A stretch of DNA of 7,258 nt from Paraeggerthella sp964369725 (GTDB lineage: Bacteria > Actinomycetota > Coriobacteriia > Coriobacteriales > Eggerthellaceae): assembly GCA_964369725.1 (NCBI GenBank), contig CAYJGC010000063.1, positions 1 to 7,258 on the forward strand. The letters are read 5' to 3'. Below, in pieces: positions 1-5,705 of the stretch; position 1 is the first letter of the stretch, and each line of letters begins with the position of its first letter. Position numbers and translations under genes: made by a program. Under the pieces are notes generated by a model, which saw only the letters and a program-made list of their open reading frames with translations, ran no database searches and was not told where the DNA came from.

Positions 1-24
1 ACAAAGCAAAGAAAGTGAGAAACG

Positions 25-1710
25 ATGAATTTTGCAACGCCAGCGGGTTTTAGAGACATGCTGGACAACGAGGCAGCGCAGCGCGAAAGCATTACGCGCG
101 CTGTACAGGACTGTTTTGCCGCACGAGGTTACGCGCCCATTGAAACGCCCACGCTTGAAGTGATGGACGTCATGCGCGCAGGTGGCCGTTTGCCCGGTTC
201 GCCGTTTAAGTTCTTCGATTCCCAGGGAGACTTGCTTGCCATGCGTCCCGATGTTACGCTCCAGGTGGCGCGTATGGTGGGTACGCGTTTGGCAAATCGC
301 CCCGGCCCGTTTCGCTTCCGTTATACGCAACGCGTTTTTCGCGAAGCTGAGGTTCAGTTGCAAGCTGCCGCGCGCGAGCTCACGCAGATGGGCATTGAGT
401 GCATTGGCGAAGAAGGCCCTGCTGCAGATGCAGAAATCATTGAGCTGTTTGCTGAAGCGCTTGACCTTGCAAACGTAAAAAATTATACGCTCGCCCTTGC
501 TACGGTGGGCGTTTTGCGCGCCTTGCTTGAAGCAAGTGGTGCTTCTGAGGAATGGAAAGCTCAGGTGCTCGAAGCCTTCCATGAATCAAACTTCGTTGAT
601 CTTGACAACCTGACGGCACAGCAAAACGCCGCACCGCCGGTATTTGCAACGGCAATTCGTATGCTTCCACGTATTCGCGGAGGTCGTGAAGCTATTGATC
701 AAGTGCGTGCATTGGTTGCCCCACTTGGTTGCGAAGATGGCTTGGACGGATTTGAGCGCACCTATGATTTGCTGGTCAAGGCTGGTTTAGGTCAACAGGT
801 TCTGGTTGATTTTTCGGTCATGAGTTCGTTTGATTACTACACAGGTATTGTGTTTGCGGCATATTCCGCACACATTGGTTCGTCGCTTGGCAGTGGCGGT
901 CGCTATGACAACACGGTTGCTGCGTATGGACAAAGCAGACCTGCCGCCGGCTTTGCCTTTTATCTGGAACAGGCCATGGCCGCTGCAGCTGCCGAAACAC
1001 GTGAAGCGCAGGCAGCAAGCGAAACAATCCAGAAACCCTTGCGTATTGCTGTTCCTAAGGGTTCTCTCAATGGCGACACCATTGCGGCACTCAGCGCAGC
1101 AGGGCTGGACACCACCGGTCTTGAAAACCCTGGCAGGCAGCTTATTATTAGCAATCCCGGCGTAGATTTCATTATTGTACGTCCTACCGATGCCCCGGTA
1201 TTTGTTGCGCTCGGCGCTGCGGATTGTGGCATTTGCGGCAAGGACTCCCTGCTTGAAGCTGCCCCCGATGTGGTGGAATTGGTGGACCTCGAATTCGGCG
1301 CATGTCGTTTTGTGGTGGCAGAGCCTGCTGATGGGGCAGAGGCAACCGCTGCTCATTATCGCGATTTGGGATCCATTCGAGTAGCTACAAAATATCCGCA
1401 CATAACGCAAGCTCATTACGCTAAAACAGGCATGCAGGTTGAGATAGTGAAGTTGCATGGTAATATTGAACTAGCGCCACTTACGGGCATGGCAGAGCGN
1501 NNNNNNNNNNNNNNNNNNNNNNNNNNNNNNNNNNNNNNNNNNNNNNNNNNNNNNNNNNNNNNNNNNNNNNNNNNNNNNNNNNNNNNNNNNNNNNNNNNNA
1601 AGCTGCAAAGCTGCGAAGCGGCCTGCAGGAATGGTGGTTGCAGTCAGCCGGCAGTAACGGTGTTGCAACAGAGCAAAACAATAGCACAAACAAAAGTACG
1701 GGAAAAATAA
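25..1710 (+). CDS. hisZ-hisG: HisZ-HisG fusion: ATP phosphoribosyltransferase regulatory and catalytic subunits (interrupted by gap)
   Basis: Catalyses and regulates the first step of histidine synthesis, ATP + PRPP to phosphoribosyl-ATP. Residues 1-315 are a HisZ domain, a HisRS paralogue: MRPDVT at 73-78, RELTQMGIECIG near 117-128, FDYYTG at 269-274 and GSGGRYD at 289-295. The Arg that precedes GLDYY in true HisRS is Ser267 here, which fits a non-aminoacylating HisZ. An Ala-rich linker (about 316-338) leads to a short-form HisG domain: IAVPKGSL from 341, GAADCGICGKD 397-407, RVATKYP 452-458 and EIVKLHGNIELAPL 473-486. Usually these are two separate proteins that form a hetero-octamer. The fusion lies in ungapped sequence, so it is not a gap artefact. 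From residue 492 the code enters a 100-N gap that covers the expected PRPP-binding motif. The end at 1710 assumes the gap is truly 100 nt and is unreliable. The start is ATG 25, with a weak AAGTGAG 5 nt upstream. Confidence 0.9.
   Translation: MNFATPAGFRDMLDNEAAQRESITRAVQDCFAARGYAPIETPTLEVMDVMRAGGRLPGSPFKFFDSQGDLLAMRPDVTLQVARMVGTRLANRPGPFRFRYTQRVFREAEVQLQAAARELTQMGIECIGEEGPAADAEIIELFAEALDLANVKNYTLALATVGVLRALLEASGASEEWKAQVLEAFHESNFVDLDNLTAQQNAAPPVFATAIRMLPRIRGGREAIDQVRALVAPLGCEDGLDGFERTYDLLVKAGLGQQVLVDFSVMSSFDYYTGIVFAAYSAHIGSSLGSGGRYDNTVAAYGQSRPAAGFAFYLEQAMAAAAAETREAQAASETIQKPLRIAVPKGSLNGDTIAALSAAGLDTTGLENPGRQLIISNPGVDFIIVRPTDAPVFVALGAADCGICGKDSLLEAAPDVVELVDLEFGACRFVVAEPADGAEATAAHYRDLGSIRVATKYPHITQAHYAKTGMQVEIVKLHGNIELAPLTGMAEXXXXXXXXXXXXXXXXXXXXXXXXXXXXXXXXXXKLQSCEAACRNGGCSQPAVTVLQQSKTIAQTKVREK
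1500..1599. other. Assembly gap of exactly 100 N
   Basis: One hundred consecutive N. Exactly 100 is a common placeholder for a gap of unknown length, so reading frames cannot be carried across it. It removes the hisG segment after GMAER, where short HisG proteins normally carry the TG-containing PRPP-phosphate-binding loop and the last helices. A HisG frame entering at 1498 would continue in the frame of base 1600 if the true length is 1 mod 3, of base 1601 if it is 0 mod 3, and of base 1602 (the hisD frame) if it is 2 mod 3. Confidence 0.97.
1600..1623 (+). repeat. Imperfect 8-bp tandem repeat at the gap edge
   Basis: Three period-8 units follow the gap directly: AAGCTGCA (1600-1607), AAGCTGCG (1608-1615) and AAGCGGCC (1616-1623). 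The first two differ at one base and the third is more diverged. The array may extend to the left into the unsequenced gap. Period 8 is not a multiple of three, so a change in copy number would shift the HisG frame. Three imperfect copies could also be chance in an Ala/Leu/Lys-rich helix-coding stretch. Confidence 0.4.
1677..1706 (+). repeat. Junction motif copy 1, encodes NNSTNKSTGK in the hisD frame
   Basis: Read in the hisD frame upstream of the hisD ATG, these 30 nt encode NNSTNKSTGK. The HisD tail encodes NNSANKSAGK at 3117-3146. By hand alignment 20 of 30 bases match. Five of the seven differing codons are synonymous, including Ser AGT versus TCC, and the other two are Thr/Ala. That pattern suggests this stretch is, or was, translated in the hisD frame. 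Both copies are low-complexity, so convergence is the main alternative. Confidence 0.5.
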
Positions 1711-1740
1711 GCAGTAGTAAAGAAACAACAGTAGTTAAGC

Positions 1741-1746
1741 GGGAGG
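1741..1746 (+). promoter_or_regulatory. Ribosome binding site of hisD
   Basis: GGGAGG lies 5 nt before ATG 1752. It is the main reason to choose that ATG over the TTG at 1638, because the protein from 1752 begins like typical HisD (MRRVILQPGEVF). Confidence 0.75.
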
Positions 1747-1751
1747 TTTTT

Positions 1752-3191
1752 ATGCGTCGTGTCATTTTACAACCTGGTGAGGTTTTTTCTAACGCACACC
1801 TAAAAAGAACGGGAGCATTTAACGCGCCCGCACTTGCTGCTGCAACCGATATCATTGCCGATGTGTGCAGTCGCGGTGACGAAGCCCTGCGCGAATACAC
1901 GCAGCGTTTTGACGGTGTTGCCATTGAAGATTTCCGCGTACCTCTTGCCGATATTGCTAATGCAGCCACCCAAGTAAGCGAAGAAACAGCAAAAGCCCTG
2001 CGTCATGCAGCTGATCAAATTCGCGAATTCCACGAGCGTCAGCGTCAACAAAGTTGGTTTAGCATGCGCGAAGATGGCGCACTCGTGGGAAGCAAGGTGG
2101 AGCCGCTTGATTCGGTCGGCATTTACGTACCCGGCGGTCGTGCGCTGTATCCGTCCACCGTGCTTATGAACGCGCTTCCTGCTGCAGTAGCAGGAGTAAA
2201 GCGCATCGTATGCGTAACGCCTCCCAACGCAGAAGGCAGTGTTGATGCAGCTATTTTGGAAGCATGCCGCATTTCTGGTGTGACTGAAATTTACACCGTG
2301 GGCGGCGCGCAGGCGGTGGGTGCTTTGGCGTATGGAACTGACACTATAGAGCCGGTGGCAAAAATTACTGGTCCGGGTAACGCTTATGTTGCCGCTGCAA
2401 AAAAGATTGTTTCGGGAGATGTAGGCATTGACATGATAGCGGGCCCTTCCGAAGTTTGCGTGGTGGCCGATTCAACAGCAGCACCCGCCTTGGTGGCTAT
2501 TGACCTGATGGCTCAGGCCGAGCACGACCCTTTGGCGGCTTGTTATCTAGTCACCTTCGACGAAGAGTATGCAAACGAAGTGGAGCGCATGGTACAGCTG
2601 CACCTCGAATCTTCTACGCGCGCAGAGATCACTGCGGCATCTTTGGCAAACGAAGGTATCATTGTGGTCTGTCAAGATATGACTCAAGCCATGGAGGCTG
2701 TCAACGTGATAGCTCCTGAGCATCTTGAAATGCACATTGACCACGCCTTTGACCAGCTGGGATCCATTCGTAATGCAGGTGCTATTTTCTTGGGTGCTTG
2801 GACTCCTGAAGCGGTGGGAGATTACGTTGCTGGCCCTAATCACACGCTCCCTACGGGTGGAACCGCACGCTATGCATCACCGCTTTCGGTGGATGACTAC
2901 GTAAAGAAATCCAGTGTAATTCAGTATTCATCGCAGGCGCTGGCTCGTGATGCGCATGCTGTTATGACCATTGCGCGCCACGAGGGACTCTGGGCGCATG
3001 CTATGAGTGTTGAAATGCGCATGAATTTGATGGAAACGGGCAACGTGTTTGGCATGGCAGGCGGCCCTGGTGTGTCCACCGGTGAGGGCGAGTGCAACTC
3101 CGGTGCATCTGCACACAACAACAGCGCAAACAAGTCCGCTGGCAAGGACAATGCCCCTGCTGCTACTAAAGGAGAAAACCCCCATGCTTAA
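1752..3191 (+). CDS. hisD: Histidinol dehydrogenase HisD
   Basis: NAD-dependent, zinc-containing enzyme that oxidises L-histidinol to L-histidine in two steps, the end of the pathway. The product is 479 aa. Visible motifs are VGIYVPGGRALYPS 122-135, GGAQAVGALAYGT 184-196, ITGPGNAYVAAAKK 205-218 and AGPSE 230-234. By alignment with the E. coli enzyme, the zinc ligands are Gln255, His258, Asp357 and His416, and the catalytic Glu-His pair is Glu323-His324 in APEHLE. The catalytic core looks complete. After about residue 435 there is a Gly/Asn/Ser/Ala/Lys-rich tail of roughly 45 residues that is not part of the usual fold and carries NNSANKSAGK at 456-465. The stop overlaps the hisC start by 8 nt. 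The frame stays open upstream of the ATG back to the gap, so an N-terminal extension or fusion to HisG cannot be excluded. Confidence 0.96.
   Translation: MRRVILQPGEVFSNAHLKRTGAFNAPALAAATDIIADVCSRGDEALREYTQRFDGVAIEDFRVPLADIANAATQVSEETAKALRHAADQIREFHERQRQQSWFSMREDGALVGSKVEPLDSVGIYVPGGRALYPSTVLMNALPAAVAGVKRIVCVTPPNAEGSVDAAILEACRISGVTEIYTVGGAQAVGALAYGTDTIEPVAKITGPGNAYVAAAKKIVSGDVGIDMIAGPSEVCVVADSTAAPALVAIDLMAQAEHDPLAACYLVTFDEEYANEVERMVQLHLESSTRAEITAASLANEGIIVVCQDMTQAMEAVNVIAPEHLEMHIDHAFDQLGSIRNAGAIFLGAWTPEAVGDYVAGPNHTLPTGGTARYASPLSVDDYVKKSSVIQYSSQALARDAHAVMTIARHEGLWAHAMSVEMRMNLMETGNVFGMAGGPGVSTGEGECNSGASAHNNSANKSAGKDNAPAATKGENPHA
3117..3146 (+). repeat. Junction motif copy 2, encodes NNSANKSAGK in the HisD tail
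   Basis: HisD residues 456-465. This is the partner of the copy at 1677-1706 before hisD. Both copies sit just before the ribosome binding site of the next gene, hisD for the first and hisC for the second. Confidence 0.5.
3168..3174 (+). promoter_or_regulatory. Ribosome binding site of hisC
   Basis: AAAGGAG lies 9 nt before ATG 3184, inside the last codons of hisD. It decides the hisC start, because the frame is open further upstream to about 3049. Confidence 0.8.
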
Positions 3192-4254
3192 TGTGCGACC
3201 ATCTGCGAGCCATTTGGCAGATATTGTTCCTTATGACCCCAAATACCTTCCGGCAGATGCCATTATGTCGGCAAACGAAAACCCCTGCGATATCGAACAA
3301 GATATGCGTCGGCAGGTTATGGATGCGGTAAGGCGCGCGTCGTTTAATCGCTACCCAGATCCGCTTGCTAATGACCTGCGAGACAAAATTGCGCAGGCTA
3401 ATGGCCTTGAGCGTGAGCAGGTGTTAATGGGCAATGGCGGTGACGAACTGCTTTTCAATATTGCACTTGCTTGGGGTGGACCGGGGCGCACGTTGCTTAA
3501 TTTGCCCCCAACGTTTTCTGTGTATGACCACAATGCGCGCTTGACTGGCACCAATGTTGTCAATATTGCGCGCAAAGATGACTACACCATTGACGAAGAG
3601 GCGGTACTTGAATGTTTACGTCAAGGGGACATTGACTACGTTATTATCACCAGCCCTAACAATCCCACCGGGCAACAGGCACGAGATGCTTTCATTAGCG
3701 AAGTTCTTAACACGACCGATGCACTTGTGGTGGTGGACGAAGCATACTTTGAATTTTCTCGTCATACAACGCGCCCGTATCTTAACCAACATAAGAACCT
3801 GCTCATTTTGCGCACCTTCTCCAAGTCGTTTTCGTTGGCGGGTGTGCGCATGGGGTACGTGCTTGGTCATGAAGAAGTTGTCCGCGAGCTTATTAAAGTG
3901 CGCCAACCGTATTCGGTGAGTGCTGTGTCGCAGGCAATTGCGGGCGTGGTGTATGAAAATCGCGGAAAGTTTGAGCCGGGCATTACGCGCATCATTGAAG
4001 AGCGCAATCGCGTGTTTGGCGCTTTGAAAAAATTCCCGGGCGTACAGCCGTTTCCCAGTGATGCTAACTACATTTTGTTTCGCCTTGAAAACGCTGCAGA
4101 GGTGTGGGAACAGTTGTATGAACAGGGTATTTTGATTCGTGATCTTTCCAATTCTTCGTACTTGGAAAGCTGTTTGCGCGTAAGTATTGGAACGCCTGAG
4201 GAAAACGATGCGTTCTTACAGGCACTGCGCGACATTATAACCAGAAAGGCATAG
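3184..4254 (+). CDS. hisC: Histidinol-phosphate aminotransferase HisC
   Basis: PLP-dependent fold-type I aminotransferase that converts imidazole-acetol phosphate + glutamate to histidinol phosphate + 2-oxoglutarate. The product is 356 aa, the normal length. Motifs seen are SANENP 29-34, FNRYPDP 54-60, GNGGDELL 83-90, SPNNPTG 157-163 (PLP-contacting Asn160) and VVVDEAYFEF 182-191 (Asp185 pairs with the PLP ring nitrogen). The PLP Schiff-base Lys214 is in RTFSKSFSLAGVRMGY, with phosphate-contacting Arg222, and the substrate-carboxylate Arg332 is in LRVSIGT. ATG 3184 overlaps the end of hisD by 8 nt in another frame, which suggests translational coupling. hisB follows after 5 nt. Aminotransferase subfamilies overlap in sequence, but the operon setting makes HisC secure. 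Confidence 0.96.
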   Translation: MLNVRPSASHLADIVPYDPKYLPADAIMSANENPCDIEQDMRRQVMDAVRRASFNRYPDPLANDLRDKIAQANGLEREQVLMGNGGDELLFNIALAWGGPGRTLLNLPPTFSVYDHNARLTGTNVVNIARKDDYTIDEEAVLECLRQGDIDYVIITSPNNPTGQQARDAFISEVLNTTDALVVVDEAYFEFSRHTTRPYLNQHKNLLILRTFSKSFSLAGVRMGYVLGHEEVVRELIKVRQPYSVSAVSQAIAGVVYENRGKFEPGITRIIEERNRVFGALKKFPGVQPFPSDANYILFRLENAAEVWEQLYEQGILIRDLSNSSYLESCLRVSIGTPEENDAFLQALRDIITRKA

Positions 4255-4259
4255 CGAAT

Positions 4260-4856
4260 ATGAAAACGACACGCGTTGCAGAGCTTTCTCGTATTACCAA
4301 CGAGACCAACATTCAGCTGCGTCTTGATTTGGATGGTACTGGCTTGGTCGATACGCAAACGGGCATTGGCTTTTTCGACCATATGCTTTGCGCTTTTGGG
4401 AAGCATGGCTTGTTTGATCTGCAAACTCACGTGGTGGGTGACCTAGAGGTTGACGGTCATCACACCGTAGAAGATGCGGGTATCGTGCTGGGTCAAGCGT
4501 TTGCAAAGGCGCTCGATGACAAGCGCGGCATTCGTCGCTTTGGTTCGTGTGTATTGCCTATGGATGAAGCACTCGTTATGACGGCATGTGACATTTCTGG
4601 GCGCGGTCAGCTTCACTGGGATGTAAACGTGGCTCCGGTGATGTTGGGTTCGTTTGACGCAACGTTGGCAAAAGAGTTCTTTATTGCTTTTGCGGTAAAC
4701 GCCGGCGTGACGCTGCATGTGCGTGAGTTGGCAGGAGAAAACACGCATCACGTGGTAGAAGCTGTTTTCAAGTCGGTGGCGCGTGCGCTGCGTGAAGCGG
4801 TGGAATACGACGAGCGCGCAGGAGACGCCTTGCCTTCTACCAAGGGTGCGCTGTAA
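4260..4856 (+). CDS. hisB: Imidazoleglycerol-phosphate dehydratase HisB (monofunctional)
   Basis: Mn-dependent dehydratase that converts imidazole-glycerol phosphate to imidazole-acetol phosphate, the substrate of HisC. The product is 198 aa, so it is the stand-alone dehydratase without the N-terminal histidinol-phosphatase domain of the enterobacterial bifunctional form. Metal-binding and catalytic motifs are GFFDHML 37-43, DGHHTVEDAGI 65-75 and GENTHHVVEA 159-168; these supply the His and Glu ligands of the two Mn sites. AGAAAGG at 4243-4249, inside the end of hisC, is 10 nt before the ATG. A separate histidinol-phosphate phosphatase must exist elsewhere, as none is in the window. Confidence 0.96.
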   Translation: MKTTRVAELSRITNETNIQLRLDLDGTGLVDTQTGIGFFDHMLCAFGKHGLFDLQTHVVGDLEVDGHHTVEDAGIVLGQAFAKALDDKRGIRRFGSCVLPMDEALVMTACDISGRGQLHWDVNVAPVMLGSFDATLAKEFFIAFAVNAGVTLHVRELAGENTHHVVEAVFKSVARALREAVEYDERAGDALPSTKGAL

Positions 4857-4860
4857 GGAG
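4855..4860 (+). promoter_or_regulatory. Shine-Dalgarno-like site after hisB
   Basis: AAGGAG overlaps the hisB stop codon and precedes ATG 4873 by 12 nt, which is long but usable. It is the main support for translation of the small ORF that follows. Confidence 0.4.
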
Positions 4861-4872
4861 TGCCGTTTATAT

Positions 4873-4977
4873 ATGGGTTTGCCAGAAAGCTCCGAGGGAA
4901 GACTTGCCGGTAAGGTGTATATGAGCGAGTTTGATGATGTAGGCATGCTCGCAAGGGTGCAAAAATGTAAGCACTAG
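4873..4977 (+). CDS. Possible 34-aa small protein between hisB and hisH
   Basis: This ATG-to-TAG frame fills most of the only sizeable interval between genes. It starts MGLPESSEGRLAGKVYMSEF and ends LARVQKCKH. It is hydrophilic, with no signal peptide, membrane segment or motif that I recognise. For it: an AAGGAG 12 nt upstream, its position in a compact operon, and ordinary-looking codons. Against it: short length, no recognised family, and a second in-frame ATG at 4921 without a clear ribosome binding site. It could be a real small protein, a coupling peptide that carries ribosomes from hisB toward hisH, or a chance frame. No function is assigned. Confidence 0.35.
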   Translation: MGLPESSEGRLAGKVYMSEFDDVGMLARVQKCKH

Positions 4978-5029
4978 AATAGAAGGCTCATAAGATTTTT
5001 GAAGTGCATAAGAAACGAGTGAAGTGAGT
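4978..5029 (+). other. Short non-coding spacer before hisH
   Basis: Fifty-two AT-richer bases. I see no stem with a T-run, so no intrinsic terminator, and no -35/-10 pair with good spacing. A 7-bp direct repeat, CATAAGA (4989-4995 and 5007-5013), is the only pattern and may be chance. GAAGTGAG just before ATG 5030 is a weak ribosome binding site. Confidence 0.4.
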
Positions 5030-5701
5030 ATGATTGTTGTAGTTGATTACCATAAGGGTAATTTATTGAGCGTAGAGCGTGGACTCATTGCTGCAGGTGG
5101 TGAGGTGGTTGTGAGTGACGACGCTGCGGTTATTGCGCGTGCCGATGCTATTGTTTTGCCGGGTGTGGGAGCCTTTAATGATGCTGCCATAACTATGAAC
5201 AACCTGGGTCAAACAGAGATAATTCGTCAACGCATTGCAGAAGGTGTACCCTTTTTGGGCATTTGCTTGGGGCAGCACCTTATGTTTGAAGAAGGTGTTG
5301 AAGGCGCGCCGCAAGAAGACGACAACGCTTCAAGTAACAACGCGCAAGGGTTGGCAGTGTTGCCGGGAGTTGTTACCAAGATTCCGTGCGTCGATGCACA
5401 GGGCAACACCTACAAAGTACCGCATGTGGGATGGAATACGGTAGAGCCTGCTCAAAGCGACTTTTTTGCGGATAACCCGCTTATGCGCGGTATTGAGCCG
5501 GGTACTTACTTTTATTTTACTCACAGCTATATTGCCCCTGACGGGCCTTTTGCTGTTTCGTATACCACGCATTCGGTGGCTTTGCCTTCGGTGGTGCAGT
5601 ACGGAGATGTGGCCTTTGGTGTGCAGTTCCATCCAGAAAAAAGTTCTGACGCGGGTGCTTTGGTGCTACGCAATTTTGTTGACCTGGTGAAAGGGGTGTA
5701 G
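5030..5701 (+). CDS. hisH: Imidazole glycerol phosphate synthase glutaminase subunit HisH
   Basis: Class I glutamine amidotransferase that releases ammonia from glutamine and channels it to HisF. The product is 223 aa. The triad is Cys79 (FLGICLGQHLMF), His201 and Glu203 (GVQFHPEKSS). The oxyanion-strand motif PGVGAF is at 44-49; PHVGWN (131-136) and YFTHSY (162-167) are also typical of HisH. Residues about 90-106 form an acidic, Asn/Ser-rich insert between the nucleophile region and GLAVLPG, slightly longer than I expect for the family. ATG 5030 is chosen because MIVVVDYHKGN matches the usual HisH N-terminus; a GTG at 5024 would add two residues. The partner HisF is encoded two genes downstream, and hisA begins 4 nt after the stop. 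Confidence 0.95.
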   Translation: MIVVVDYHKGNLLSVERGLIAAGGEVVVSDDAAVIARADAIVLPGVGAFNDAAITMNNLGQTEIIRQRIAEGVPFLGICLGQHLMFEEGVEGAPQEDDNASSNNAQGLAVLPGVVTKIPCVDAQGNTYKVPHVGWNTVEPAQSDFFADNPLMRGIEPGTYFYFTHSYIAPDGPFAVSYTTHSVALPSVVQYGDVAFGVQFHPEKSSDAGALVLRNFVDLVKGV

Positions 5702-5705
5702 GGCT

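Noticed and set aside
1..24. Promoter or attenuator of the operon
   Set aside because: Only 24 nt are available upstream of the first start; they show a weak ribosome binding site and nothing else.
787..1458. 223-codon open frame on the minus strand
   Set aside because: It lies fully inside the clearly coding hisZ-hisG gene, is rich in Cys, His and Arg as antisense shadows often are, and shows no recognisable domain.
1638..1751. TTG 1638 as the hisD start
   Set aside because: No ribosome binding site seen there, and the HisD family N-terminus begins at ATG 1752. The open frame itself is kept as a finding because it may be part of a fusion.
1367..2770. 13-bp identical sequence TGGGATCCATTCG at 1367-1379 and 2758-2770
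   Set aside because: Both encode LGSIR in well-conserved enzyme regions (HisG and HisD); chance codon agreement is sufficient.
3049..3183. Longer hisC start upstream inside hisD
   Set aside because: The added residues do not resemble HisC, and ATG 3184 has a strong AAAGGAG at proper spacing.
4443..4946. 167-codon open frame on the minus strand
   Set aside because: Antisense to hisB and the following interval; no recognisable motif and no good ribosome binding site seen.
5024..5029. GTG 5024 as the hisH start
   Set aside because: It adds only two residues before the canonical MIVVVDY; ATG 5030 is more usual, though not proven.
4857..5029. Internal promoter or terminator between hisB and hisH
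   Set aside because: Candidate -35 and -10 hexamers lack correct spacing, and no GC stem followed by a T-run is present.
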